64,000 nt of DNA from Sialis fuliginosa (taxonomy: Eukaryota; Arthropoda; Insecta; Megaloptera; Sialidae), in assembly GCA_961205875.1 (NCBI GenBank), contig OY540812.1, forward strand, positions 18,662,001 through 18,726,000, in the 5' to 3' direction. The notes under the pieces were generated by a model. The model searched no databases, had not been told where the DNA came from, and saw nothing but the letters and a program-made list of their open reading frames with translations. A program made the position numbers and the translations under genes. Below, piece by piece: positions 49,026 through 61,830 of the stretch. The number at the start of each line of letters is the position of its first letter. Within the stretch, counting starts at the first letter, position 1.

Positions 49026-49702
49026 CTGGTAACGACCACAATGTGCAGTAAAGACAGCAGTACTGGGGCGTTATCAGCAAGGGCGCCACGTAGTGGCTAA
49101 ATATCAACAGCGCTGGTAACGACCACAATGTGCAGTAAGACAGCAGTACTGGGGCGTTAGCAGCAAGGGCGCCACGTAGTGGCTAAATATCAACAGCGCT
49201 GGTAACGACCACAATGTGCAGTAAGACAGCAGTACTGGGGCGTTAGCAGCAAGGGCGCCACGTAGTGGCTAAATATCAACAACGCTGGTAACGACCACAA
49301 TGTGCAGTAAGACAGCAGTACTGGGGCGTTATCAGCAAGGGCGCCACGTAGTGGCTAAATATCAACAGCGCTGGTAACGACCACAATGTGCAGTAAGACA
49401 GCAGTACCGGGGCGTTAGCAGCAAGGGCGCCACGTAGTGGCTAAATATCAACAGCGCTGGTAACGACCACAATGTGCAGTAAGACAGCAGTACTGGGGCG
49501 TTAGCAGCAAGGGCGCCACGTAGTGGCTAAATATCAACAGCGCTGGTAACGACCACAATGTGCAGTAAGACAGCAGTACTGGGGCGTTAGCAGCAAGGGC
49601 GCCACGTAGTGGCTAAATATCAACAGCGCTGGTAACGACCACAATGTGCAGTAAGACAGCAGTACTGGGGCGTTAGCAGCAAGGGCGCCACGTAGTGGCT
49701 AA
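49026..49702 (-). repeat. 86-bp tandem array, 8 copies
   Basis: Units start at 49,026, 49,113, 49,199, 49,285, 49,371, 49,457, 49,543 and 49,629. Unit types run C A B C A A A A, which equals units 3-10 of the other array. As there, the first unit carries the extra A. The difference is therefore a gain or loss of two units. In the predicted RNA the array lies downstream of the promoter, within the leader. Confidence 0.95.
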
Positions 49703-49757
49703 TGATCATCAGTTGAGTCCTCCCGAAGGAGACTAATTTGTTTTCAAAATACGTCCA

Positions 49758-49828
49758 GTATTTATACTAATATTTCATGGCTTCACAAGAGCGCGCGGGG
49801 TGCAGAGGCGGTACGGCTGGTGACGTCA
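49758..49828 (-). promoter_or_regulatory. Predicted core promoter of the Gag-only element
   Basis: On the minus strand a TATAAATAC box lies at 49,758-49,766. A perfect palindrome TGACGTCA (CRE/ATF-type site) lies at 49,821-49,828, about 55 bp upstream of it. Transcription would begin about 30 nt after the TATA box, near 49,730, placing the 86-bp array in the RNA. The same arrangement occurs in the other LTR (TATA 46,841-46,849, CRE 46,904-46,911). Confidence 0.55.
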
Positions 49829-50213
49829 CGATCGGTGTACGTACTGGTTCCAGGAAAGAGAAATTATCCTTATGACAAAAAGGGGCTGTGTTTGTGCATT
49901 ACCCGTACCCTTTTACACAACAAGTGTATACATCTGCGTAGGTCGAGTGTTCCTTAGGAATTTTTTTATGATAGTACAATGTACAAAAATGCATCCGATT
50001 TTGAAATACTAAATATTTTTAAGCAGAGGCGTATCAATTTGAATGTACATGTATGTAGTTTTGTCTGTAACTCATCCTTCCTGTTATTTACGGTCGGATT
50101 TTTACACCGAATTCATCTAATTGTGTCACGTTTTCGTTTTGTTTTAGCTACATTTTATTTCTTAGCTATGAAAAGTATAATTTCTATATGTATTATACAC
50201 AGTATAATATATA

Positions 50214-50450
50214 CAGAACTGTCAATACTTCAAGTACATATATTTAAAAATAGTTGAAAGTACTTGCTATTTTAACTACTTTTTGAACGTGATACTTAAA
50301 TTTAAAATTTAATAAGTTAAATACTTAAAGTACTTATACTTAACAAGTGCTTCACAAAATGGCTAAAATTATTTGTTACATCAAGTACTTTTACTTTGTA
50401 CTTGGTACTTGTATTTCAAGTAGTTTCAATGAGTACTTATGACAACTCTG
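50214..50450. repeat. AAGTACTT-rich repeat with inverted ends
   Basis: The left end CAGAACTGTCAATACTTCAA and the right end on the minus strand, CAGAGTTGTCATAAGTACTC, are similar. Between them are many copies of AAGTACTT or near matches (50,259 onward). No target duplication was found. It is probably a MITE-like insertion that starts just inside the flank of the Gag-only element. Confidence 0.45.
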
Positions 50451-53400
50451 ATTTTGCATTTTAATGCCAAAAAATATATATAATTTAAAATATTAATATT
50501 TAATTATTTAAAACCTAACATTCTGTTTAAATATGTATATCCAATTTAGGGTAATTTAAATAGCTTTGAATAAGTTATAGAAATGTGTAGTCAATAGGTA
50601 TTATATAGAAGATTTTTTTGAATGTAATTTACAATTCGCATAGTTTTTTTTATAATTAAGTGTATCTAATGCATAATCTGGCACAGATGTATAGAAAAAA
50701 GTTCTTTGCATTTACAACATTTTAATTCGCTACGAATTTAATAGTTAATTAGTTTGGAATTAAAATATAACACTCGTTAAGAAAATCTTTTCATCTAATA
50801 TTCTCTTTAGAATAATATATATATGAGATGAAATATATGAGATATACGAGTATCGTAAACAAAATAATCTAGTTTTTGTAATTAAAAAACGGAATGAATG
50901 ATATTTATTGATTAAAGGTACATAAAGAGATGTATTTAACCATGTATAACCGGATACGAACTTGTGCACTCAACTCAAATTGATTTTCTCGTTTATTCGG
51001 ACGACCGCGCTTTCATAGTGATGCATTTTTAAAAAGGCTCCGCCATTCTGCTATGTTACCAACAGCTGGGGTGGATTCATGAATGCACGAGTCATTGTAG
51101 GAAAAAATGCATGTATAAATGTATATTTGTGTTTTAAAAATAAATATTAAAAATTGTTTTAATAATAATGTTTTAAGAAAATATTTCGCTCTCAGTACGT
51201 TTTCTAAAATCATACTGATAAATAAAATTGTATGCTCTGTATGTTTATACAATATTTTTGATTGACGTCGGGAACAAATAAAGCGGTACATATTGTTCGA
51301 ATTGGTATCGTTTTGTAGCGCTTTTAAGTTGGCCGTGTCGCCAAGTTGCAGCCTAGTTAGGGTGTATTGGTTTTGTTTGGTGCGGTTATTGGTGCAGATG
51401 CCATGCCATCCTCATGGCGTCCTAGTAAGGCATGACTTTAGAATAATATCGATTTAGTCACATTAGTGACAAATCGCGTAAAAATTTATAGTTCCATAAT
51501 AATGTAACAGAAATAGTGTGGATTATTTTTGAATGGATTCAAAAATTTAATGTGGGACTATTCTAGTTATGTTTATACATATATAATGTTTTATTTACCA
51601 ACACATGTATATAATTTACCAATATTTTATAACCATAGATAATATATAATCCCGTTAAAATTAAAGCGTAAGTCATCCATGTTTGTATTTCATATCGAAT
51701 GTAAAATACGTATGTATTTATTAATTAGCATTTATCTACTAGTCTGAATAAAAATGTTAACATGGACGAAACTGAAATAAACCGATTAAATAAATATAAT
51801 ATATAGTAGATACCTTTTATAAGTTATACTTAAATGTGCAATTTTATTTACAAAAAAAAACAAACAAACAAATAAATGTAACTTACAAAGGAGGGTATCA
51901 AAACTAATTAGTCTATAATTAGAACTGGATCATTCGTTATTCCTTGTGTCAGTGAAAATGTCTGTTTAGTCGTTCTCGATTGATGGTGGGATATAATTAT
52001 ATTTATATAAATAATACTCTAACACTAATAATTATTTTTTCAATCACACGTCCTTTTATCTATTGAATATTGCTTTCATAAACTGTTCTTAAAGATACAT
52101 AATTCAGAATACCGCATATGAACTAACACTTTTGTGGGATATTATATAGGCCTTCGCTAAAACGTGTTCTATATTAAGTAAATATATTGTCATATGGATT
52201 CCCTCTTTAATAAATAACTAAATAACTAAAATGAAATTGTTTCAGGATAGAGTAATTTTGAAGGTAATATTTTTTATCATTAAATATGCACAACATATTA
52301 TGTAGGTTTATTATATTGAAGTAATGAAACATTATTTATGTTTGAATATTTTATAAATGATACAACAGAAAGATTTAAGAAGAAAAGGAAAATTTTCATA
52401 AAAGTATGTAAGAAAAAAAACACTTTTATAAGAATGAAATTAAACTTTTACTTTTTTATATATTGTTTTATTAAATATTAATATAATATTTTATTATAAT
52501 AGACTATGCAATAATTATTTTCAATAATGTAAATTATGATATTGATTTTTTAAATTACGTTATTTAAAGCTAACTATTTATTAGCTGTTGTATAGTAGAT
52601 TATTTGATTAAAATATATAACTATTTAAAATTTTTGAAACACAAATCAAAAGACAAATTAATACATACCGCAAACAATAAAGTTTTCACGTATTTGCATA
52701 AATAACGAAATAAACTTATTAGTAGTTAGAAAGATTTATTCTGGAAAGGCTCTCCCAGTTCGTCAACATCAAAATTTAATTTTAAGCCAGAAACAATCTT
52801 GACAAGCTAGACATTGTAATTTAATAATACAACTTATAAGTGACTTCAGTTCAGTTGTACAAAATATGTAGAAATTTAAAAAGAAAATCTAATATAATAT
52901 TTCTTTAGTTAGATTGATAATTTGAACCAAGTTGTTATTTTATTCATGTGCAAAGTTGATTTTGAATTTAAATATGAAAAATTGTTCTTAAAAAAACAAC
53001 TATTTAATGTATATTTTGGATAGTATAATATATAAATAAACTAAATATATTTCATTTTACATGAATCAATTAGTCGAAAAGGACAAATACATAAATAAGT
53101 TTTCACTTGTTTTATTTTATACAAAAACAAATGCTTCAACACAATAACAATTGATACAAGTTTATAAAATAGCTTCCTCATTTTAGACGCCTTCTTTCCC
53201 CTCTCTACATTAAATACCTACCCCTTCTACCCAAAGAGTCAATAATTCATTTCAGTCTTCACCTCGAAAAGGGAATACTTGGTGGAATTCCATAGTTATT
53301 TGTCTTTTGTATATGAACATAATGTGTCTCTTTTATAAGGAAATGATTTCTCTTTATTGGAATTTTCATAATGCTGTTACGATATAATTGATAGAGCAAT

Positions 53401-53789
53401 AATAAAATCGAGTCATAAAAATAAATTAAAATTATTTATTAGTGATGATAATGTTTACATTTCTTTTAAATGTCTGTTTGTAAAATATGAAGAAGTTTTC
53501 AGAAGAATTTATTCTAATTTTTGTAGACTGACCAAGTTATATCTTATTGGTGTATATAGAAATACTAGCGTGGACAACGGAATTATTGTTTAGGATTTAA
53601 AAAAAATATAGTTGAATTAAGTACAAACACGATTAGTTATTATTGTAATAAAAACCAAACAACACTTAAATTCCTTACCTAACAAAAACGAATCAGAACA
53701 AAAAGTAAAAATAATTTTAAAAGTTAAATATTGAAAACAAAATAAAAAATTAACAATCAAAAGAATACCGGCCTGTGATCATTCCCTCT

Positions 53790-54385
53790 GCCCCGAGGCT
53801 ACTCGGCACGCCCACCCCTTTCCGCACGACGCGACACGGGTTTGGGCGAATAATATGTTCCCGTATGTATTTTTCAAGATATTTTCTAAACTATACAACC
53901 AATTTGGATGCCATGAAGAGCAAATTATATCTACATTAAGTACTTATGACAACGAAATAATTTATTTCGATAAGGATTAATGTTTTGCAGGTCATAAGTC
54001 CACGTAAACAAAACCCAAATATTTTAAATTTTCTTTGTAACATAAAAGCAGTTATTGTGGCTTAAATATAAAAGTTAGACATATGGTATCGCTGGCTTTT
54101 GATTCTACACAATTCTTTAACACATTATTTGTTCAATATTGAACGGTTTAGGCAACGTATTGCAAAATAGCGAGCCGACGGCAAAATTTTTTCCGACTTG
54201 ATTTACTATTATCGTCACTGCTTAGTTGTTATGTTACCTAACGTAACAAAATATAGCCTATAACCTGGCCAGAGAACGTACCTATGAGTTAAAAAAGAAA
54301 CCACGTAAATAGGATAAGTGGTTCTCGAGTGATAAGCGCACTAACGGACAGACAGAGAGACGTTGTGCTTTATATATATTAAGGA
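53790..54385. repeat. Old dispersed-repeat remnant
   Basis: It begins in a GC-rich patch (cgaggctactcggcacgccc, 53,803 onward) and ends in ctaacggacagacagagaga followed by ttatatatatta. GACAGACA tracts followed by a TA-rich tail are common at ends of insect dispersed repeats. The family is not identified and no coding frame remains. Confidence 0.4.
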
Positions 54386-55455
54386 AGATACTCCAGTAAG
54401 AGTTATGACAGCATCGCCATTTTTAGCCAAACTGACGATGGCGCGATTTATTCAAAAATTCATTTTAGTATTATTTTTAGCAGGCATAAAAACTAAAAAA
54501 TATATAATGTTAATTATATGAAGTATAATTAATGATATTGATTCATAATCAGAAAAAATGTAGCTATGTATGAGTGAAACTTGGCTACTTTAATCAATCG
54601 TAATGTCGAAACTCTAGTTTACAAAATGCTGAGTTGGATTTAATTTAAATTTCTCGAGATGTATGTATGCCTATTTATAAAAAATCAATACGTGAAATTT
54701 ATCGTTTTACTTCTGAACACTTAAATTAAAATTCTTAATTTGTGCAAAGAATAAAAAGTAGGTAATATTGAAAAATATTAACCTTATGGTACAATATGAT
54801 TCCATATATAGCAGATAATGGATGAGAAAAACATTGTAAATATTCAATAACAAAAACTAAATGTCGACTATAAAACATTTCAACTGAAATGTTATAAACA
54901 GACGTATGATTTGCATTACTCTAAAATTAATTTCACGTGTTCCTTTCGCAGCACCTTTATGTGACGTGTGACTACGTTTATTATGGCAAACTTCTTCCTT
55001 TTAAAGACAACTTGTTTATTACTTTTTAGTAGAAATGTTTTAGCATAGTCGGGTTTTAGTTTTTTAAACTTTTTATTTTTCTTTAAGTTTTTTTAGATAT
55101 ATTTAGATCTATAAACAAGCTACTTTCATACTTTTACGGCTTTGTTGTAATATGAACAGGCAATTAAACTTACATAGATATAAACATAGATTGCCAAAAT
55201 CATTACCCATCCTTTTGGCTTTGTCGTAGTCGTGTAGTAAATAAAAACAAGCTTTATTTCAGTTAAAATAAATTTTAGAATACAACAGTAGGTAGGTAAT
55301 GTCTTTTTTTATATGGATTTGATTAATATTTTAAATTTTACAATCGAATAATAAAAATAACATCATTTATACACTTTAATATGGAGCTATATTCTTAAGA
55401 AACTACACATTTGCTAGTCGATGTATTGTTATTTTATATTTCCGAAGCCGATCGA

Positions 55456-55492
55456 GCAGTGCCATAATACCATAGCGGTATTATGGCACTGC
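55456..55492. repeat. Perfect 16-bp hairpin with 5-nt loop
   Basis: GCAGTGCCATAATACC is followed by ATAGC and then the exact reverse complement GGTATTATGGCACTGC. Slightly further out, TCCGAAG (55,441) and CTTCGGA (about 55,516) are also complementary. It could be the core of a small MITE. The stem is short for a microRNA precursor. Confidence 0.7.
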
Positions 55493-57393
55493 TTAGATAG
55501 AGACGTTGCTCCGTAACTTCGGAGAATGGTGGTAATTGAAAATATTTTCCAATGTGAAGCTACAAAAGTAGAAGAGCCGTAATTAGGAGTATGCTTATAT
55601 TGAAACAGGTATAAAAAATAAAATTAATTATAAAACAATCAAAGAGGGAAAAAATTCACCACTAGAATCTAAAATCCGTTTAATTCTAATGTTAATCAAT
55701 CTTATAATAACAACATTGTTATAAAAAGAATGCATGTTTTCATGTCAGTTATAAGACTCAAAACACCCAATGAATAATATACAGTAGGAAGTGATGTTGG
55801 GGTAAAGGGAAACGTATGGAGGTTAGACAGAGATAGCATTATCTAATTTATAGACACGATCACCCGTTATTGCGTTGTAACAGTTCAATTAGCATTTTAG
55901 TTGCGGTCTTCCACTAACGGTTTCGTGACGCTTCTGATCTTTCGACATCTTATACAAGACTTCGACGTATGTCGTTAAATGAAAACAAGACGTTTGTTTT
56001 TATTTTTGTGTTGTTTGGATTGTGTAAAAACTTATTTTTGTATATATGTAATAATAAATTAAAATTGGAATTTGAACAATCTTAAGACTTATGATTTTGT
56101 TTTACGTTAACATAATAAGCGAGATATATTTTTTTAAAGTAATACACCAAAATTAAGATTATCTACATATAACTCTCACAATTGCTGTATTAAAATGAAT
56201 CACATCAATAATAATTAATTCAATTTTATATTATTTTCATTTCCATTGTTGTTTTTTGAGGTAAATTCAAAATTCAGTACACAGGAAAACAAAGAAATAC
56301 GTTAGAAACGACTTCGACGATATAATGAACTTTTTAAAGAAAATAATTATCATATATACTATATAAAAAATTCAAACAAAGAATTATTTCTTACAGTACT
56401 TATATTTAAAGCCGAAATGTTTGGTCTATAAGCAATATCTACTTCCATCTTGAATTCCCGTGAGAACCTAAATATACACAAGAACACGGACAAAATTACA
56501 AAAATCAATCACCAAAACATATATATAATATAGACAATTAAGGGTAAATAACAGTCGCATAGAAAAAAGATTCCTACATTGAGCTGTAAGAACCCAACTG
56601 ATATTTAATTTTATAATCGATAAAATTCATTTAGAAACATGAAATTAAATAGAGACGGAAATAAATTTTGTACATTAATACCATTTTTTGGTTGTTGAAA
56701 AACCTACCATGTCGCATATTATATATCTATATACAACTACCTTCCGAATTGTGGGTAAACTTTTTTCATATTTTATATTTGGAATAAACACCATCAAAGC
56801 TAAAATAAAAGGTTAAAATACACTTATATTGGACAAGATTTTCGTGCTTTCCAAGAAGCTTTCTGTTATTCATTAATTAGTTAAATTTTAACAAAAGTAG
56901 TAATATATATATAATTATTTATTTTTGTTTTCGATAAATGCGTACTCCAAGTTGTTTCTAATGTTATATATTAGAAGCAAAGACTGAACAAATTTTGTAA
57001 TACATTTTAAATTAGTTACTCACATAAAAGTCCTGGTCTTTTAATGATGTATACAAACTTTTGGCTTCTAGTACACATCTGTTAATAAAATATATAGGTA
57101 CTTATTGCTACTGGTTTTTATTATATTAGTTAATTAATAAATAAGTTGGCGAAACGCCGAATGTGAGTTAAATATTTACATTTAGAGTATTATTAAAAAA
57201 ATTCACCTCACTAAGTACTCTGATATTGAATTGAACCAAAGTAAAAATAAAAATAAGAAGAAAACAAATTTTCATAAGTATATTATATAAATAATATATC
57301 GAAACGTTTTGAGGCATCCGCAATGATATTGATATGGATCTTTTCTTTTGGGGATATGTAAGTCGCGTAGATTTGATCGTTCTATCAGCCAAC

Positions 57394-57426
57394 ATTTCGT
57401 CGAAAATTACAGTGGACATCTTCAGG
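57394..57426 (-). repeat. Degraded copy of the CTGA...CGAAA stem motif
   Basis: On the minus strand CTGAAGATGTCC, a spacer, TTCGACGAAATGTTGG. GAAAT replaces GAAAC. It lies inside a 131-codon frame (57,168-57,563 minus) that I regard as repeat-derived rather than a gene. Confidence 0.4.
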
Positions 57427-57611
57427 GTCTTATTAAAATATTTTAATATATTAATTTTATCTGAAACATTGTCGGGTAGAATGATAAAAAATTGACGTGG
57501 CTTATATCTAAAAGCCAAGATCCACATTCGAAACGTAGTACACAAATGATAATAAATGAACACATATCAATCCGAAATGATGAAATAACACATATAATTA
57601 ATATAATTATA

Positions 57612-58698
57612 TGAGCCGTTGATTTTGAAAGTGGCCTTACTCCATTTATGTTTGAACTGAGATATTATAAAGATGAGATATTAAAAAATACTTCAAATTG
57701 AAAAAAAAAACAAAAACTCATTTTAATTTATATTATTTCTTTATAACTCTTAAAAAAATTATACAATTCAGGAAATCTAAGTATGTATACAGATGATTTT
57801 TAAGTCTTGAGATTGTTTAATATCTAGAAAACTATTGATTTTTAGGGAAAATATTTTGTACAAAAGTTTCAGGATTTAGAGGGGCAAAATCAATGGAGTT
57901 AACAATTTCGACCTTGAGTGGAGGTTCGAAGGTCATTTTGGGGTCAACAATTTTTTTTCAAAGTAAATCTATTTATTTTTTTAAAGATTCGTATTTTGCA
58001 GAAAAAAAGAAATAACTTTTGTCTGAGAATTTTTATAAAAAATTTCAATTTTAACATATTTTTTTTAATTTTGTAACATTAAAAAAAAATTTTTTGCTTT
58101 AAAAATTTATGAAATTATAAAAAAATTATTTTTTTAAACTGCATTTTTCCTCAAACATTTAAGATTATAATTTCAAAATTTTTGATCACAAAAAATTTTT
58201 TTTGATGTAGATTTTTTTTTAAAATTACGTTAAAATTGAAATTAAAAAAAAAACTTTTCAAACAAAAGTTATTTCGATTTTTTTGCAAAATACAAATCTG
58301 CAAAAAATAATTAAGTTTCTATTTAAAAAAAATTTGCTGACCCCAAAATGACCTTAAAACCTCCACTCAAGGTCAAAATTGTTATCTTCATTGGGTTTGC
58401 CCCGCCAAATCCTAAAACTTTTGTACCAAACATTTTCCATAGAAAGCTTTCGTTTTCCAGCTATTGTGATAAATAAAACAACATTATTAATAATGAAGTG
58501 GAGTTAGGCCACTTTCAAAATAAACTTTTTAACTTGAAATTAATTGTGAAAATTAATGTGTTCAAAAAATTTTTTTCCTTTGAATATATTTAACCAAAAA
58601 TTGTTTTTTATGATAGTTTACTTCTAATTATACACGTTACTACAGTCAACAAAAAAAAATTGAAAATGGAGTTAGGCCACATTCAAAATCAACGCTCA
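57612..58698. mobile_element. Foldback DNA element, 1,087 bp, TA-flanked
   Basis: Left end TGAGCCGTTGATTTTGAAAG and right end, read on the minus strand, TGAGCGTTGATTTTGAATG are inverted repeats that continue as TGGCC.TACTCCATTT. Long internal blocks are also mirrored: GACCTTGAGTGGAGGTT near 57,911 faces AACCTCCACTCAAGGTC near 58,358, and AAAAGTTTCAGGATTT faces AAATCCTAAAACTTTT. A TA flanks both ends, fitting Tc1/mariner-type insertion. ATAT on each side allows other readings. The centre is A/T homopolymer-rich and there is no transposase frame. Confidence 0.65.
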
Positions 58699-61039
58699 TA
58701 TATACATATAAATTTGGGTATAATATAGCGAGTTTGGAAGATGTATGGTAGATAATTCTCGTGGTAGCTGTAATAACATTATGTAACATAATTTCAAGTT
58801 ATCACATTTAATTTATCTATCATACCAGTTTCTATTTATCAAATTATAAACTTGACTGTCAATAAAATTAACCCCACTATATAGGTTAATTAAATTTAAG
58901 GCCACATGCTTTTGATACACAAGCGACCTCTTTAGTAAAAACCCTTGGCGCAAGGAAACTGTGAGCGATGACGTGATAATTATATTCATTTATAATAACC
59001 GTTAATTTGTTTGACCCTTCATTAGTGATGCGCAAGTCAACACTCTGATGGTAATTGTAATCAAATTGTTTCACTTGATATCCATTAATACTGAACAATC
59101 AACAGCAGAACATGTTTATTTGAAAATCAAGAAAATTGATGACACTTAATATTTATGATCATATTGTTGTGTTAAATGTTTAATATATAATAGTGGTCCT
59201 CAACAATCAGTTAAATTAATAAGTATGTATAGTAGGTGTTTGTGTATAAGAAATGTACATATTATCACGCATATTAATTATACCATATGTTTTTGATTTC
59301 ATCTATTTGGTTATGTTTAATGTACAATGTTTAAAATACAACTGTTTTATTCATAATATTATTTATTTCTATACCATGTGGAAAGTCTTTATTTTTTGAT
59401 CCAGAACGAATTCTTTTCGAGTCAAAATGAATTAACTTTAGTATATTTTGATAAAAATTAATGATTAAGTTTAATTTATAATAATAATACCTATTATATA
59501 AAAAAATAAAAACATAAAATAGCTCGATTTTTTATGAATATACTTTCTTGTTCTAGATATGATATAGAACTCAAAATAATTAAAAGTAAATAACAAAAAG
59601 TATTTAAATATAAATATATAGCTACCTACTTACAGAACACCATTGAGTAATATATCCATGAGAAACTAACCTGAAAAGAAAATTTTCATTAGAATTGTTT
59701 AATATTGACTCACATTTCAAATTAACTATTTATAAGTAAAAGAATTAGGTATATTAGTAAAAAATATATAAACATATATATAAATGAAAAGTTCATTATA
59801 TATTTTATTAAAAATTACAAATGAAATCTGAGCATAATATAATATACAACCATGATTAATGTGCCAAATATATTATACTCAAAACTTTTGCTCCTGACAT
59901 AGGCGTATTCTCAATTTTAGTTCAGGGGAAGAGTTGAAATACGAAAATTATATGCATTATAAAATATATATGTATAGACATAATATTACAATTTTATTAT
60001 ATTTATTTTTAGTTTATTAATTAATAACATTATACTATACCTACCTATATTTTAATATTTAGTGTGTTAATATTTTTAGTAATAACACATAAAAATTTTA
60101 TTACGTAAAATATAGGTATTCTTCTCGCATATATGGCTCATTCAATACAATATGGTGTTAAAAGTGCCAAATTTCCCAAGTTTTTTCATAAATAAATTTT
60201 ACTTTTCAAATTGATATTTTTAAAGAATGTAATAATAAAAGTAGTTAAAACATGTCGCCTTTCCCATAGATTTGAAAAAAAACATCGCCTGTTTTTAAAA
60301 ACCACGCTAAAGGCATTTAGAAGAAATAGTTGTTCCCTTTCTTAAAAATATAATCCTATAAATAAACAATTCTGAGATGAAAATATACATATTCCTCTCT
60401 TTATTAGACGCCTATGTACACATACGCACATTCATATGTGTCTAATAATTTCACATTGCGTTTAATTTGAACAAGGGCCCCATTACAATGTCCCAGGAGC
60501 ACGACTTAAGCACGCCAAGTTTAAATTAGTAAACTTAATAACCTCTACCAGTGCAAAATTAATATTTCACATAAACAAATGACCAGCGTGGACTGAGTCA
60601 ACATTCCCGAGTTATGTACATAATAGATTGCATAACAGAATATCAGCACATCCGGTTGAAGCAATGGCCGCTGCCGCACTTCCGCCGTCAGCCATTTGTT
60701 AAGAGTGTATGTATGTATGTATGTATGTTATATATTATAATTCTAAACATGTTTGCTGTTTTGATATTGTGTGGTGGCATTGCGATGAAAGTATCATAAT
60801 ATATTATCCTGGAAAAGTGGTGTCCAACATTTCAGTAATTGAGGAACGGGCGGGTACATAAATACATACATATGTGTGCTGTTTACATACATATTTGCTG
60901 CACGTAACATATAACATATTACGTTTTGTTTTTGCATATAGTTTTTTTTGTTAGGTTTTAAAAATAAAGAAATCATATTTTTAATATAAAAGTATATTAT
61001 ATTGATAAAAGTTGTACACTTTTTATACTATATTTGTTA
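58699..61039. other. Non-coding AT-rich stretch
   Basis: No gene is supported. A (gtat)n run lies at about 60,704-60,728. A 50-bp CpG-containing patch at 60,645-60,700 holds a minus-strand ATG with an alanine-rich start, but no donor or acceptor that I trust. Confidence 0.4.
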
Positions 61040-61830
61040 CTAGCTAGATATAATCGGCAATGCCGGATATAAAAAAAATATATATAAAATATATGTGTTT
61101 TTTAAACGTAACTTTTTTTAATACCTCGCGTCTCTTGAACATTATGAAATGAATAATTTTATATTTATATAACAAGTGATTTTTTTAACGTAATAACTGA
61201 AAACGGATGTTTACTCTTGTAAATTTTTGGATTTTTGAATTATTTTTGAAATAAGAAAAAAATGTTTTAGATAAAAAATGTAGAGTATGTTATTATCTAT
61301 AATTTATTCCCCATACATTTTTTTCTCTGTTATGAACCATTTGAATTATAATAATTTTTTTTTCAAAAATTCGTTTTTACAAAAAAATGAATAGAACATA
61401 AATTATAGATATAGATATTACCTACATTTTTTAACTTGACCATTTTTCTCTATTTTGCACTGTTTCAGAGTAATTCGAAAAATTAAAAAATCGACGTAGG
61501 TAAACATCCGTATTCGGTTGAAAGATCGTTTTCAAAAATAGAACGTTTTCTTCCCAGCCAAAAATTAATCTTAAATATGAAATATCAGCCTTCTACGATT
61601 TGTCGTATTTGAGTTACAGCGCTTACAGACAGACAGATAGACAGACAGACAGACGGACACACAGACATAATGGCGAAAATAGTCAGAATGGATTCAGGGA
61701 AGGTCAAAATAGATAATTCCGTCAAAATCCGGAGTTCGAAAAAAATCGGCTTCACTATACTTACTTATACCAATGTATATTTCATATACATGGTATAAGA
61801 AAGTAAAAAGGTAATCATTAATAGAAGAGG
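61040..61830. repeat. Dispersed-repeat remnant with GACA tract and 3' hairpin
   Basis: It begins near taatcggcaatgccgg (about 61,050). It contains a (CAGA)n-like tract at 61,625-61,660 followed by cacacagacataatggcg. It ends with a hairpin at 61,766-61,797 (TATACCAATGTATAT facing ATATACATGGTATA). The architecture resembles the ends of insect non-autonomous retroelements. The family and true start are unknown. Confidence 0.4.

Larger units (their letters stand above)
45486..50036 (-). mobile_element. Gag-only (non-autonomous) LTR retrotransposon, 4,551 bp
   Basis: The element runs on the minus strand. Its 5' LTR is 48,575-50,036, followed by the primer-binding site, a single gag frame, a polypurine tract and the 3' LTR at 45,486-47,119. 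Only 78 bp separate the gag stop from the 3' LTR, so protease, RT and integrase are absent altogether rather than decayed. The LTRs are nearly identical apart from repeat copy number and a couple of substitutions, so insertion was recent. This layout matches what is called TR-GAG in plants. Replication would need enzymes from a partner, most likely a Ty3/gypsy-type element with the same LTR ends, which is not present in this window. Confidence 0.9.
48575..50036 (-). repeat. 5' LTR of the Gag-only element, 1,462 bp
   Basis: Same TG...CA termini as the other LTR. It differs by having 8 instead of 10 array units, by gggctgcg for gggcggcg near 48,912, and by taccgggg for tactgggg in one unit. Confidence 0.93.
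50041..57393. other. Non-coding AT-rich stretch
   Basis: Over 7 kb without a supported gene. A less AT-rich 150-bp patch at about 51,300-51,440 and the repeat remnants listed separately are the only structure I see. Confidence 0.45.

Noticed and set aside
57168-57563. 131-codon minus-strand frame as a gene
   Set aside because: It spans a copy of the dispersed CTGA...CGAAA motif, has no splice signals, and ends in AT-rich hydrophobic filler.
60645-60700. Minus-strand ATG followed by an alanine-rich start in a small CpG patch
   Set aside because: Too short, without a defensible donor or acceptor. Similar phrases occur in dispersed repeats.
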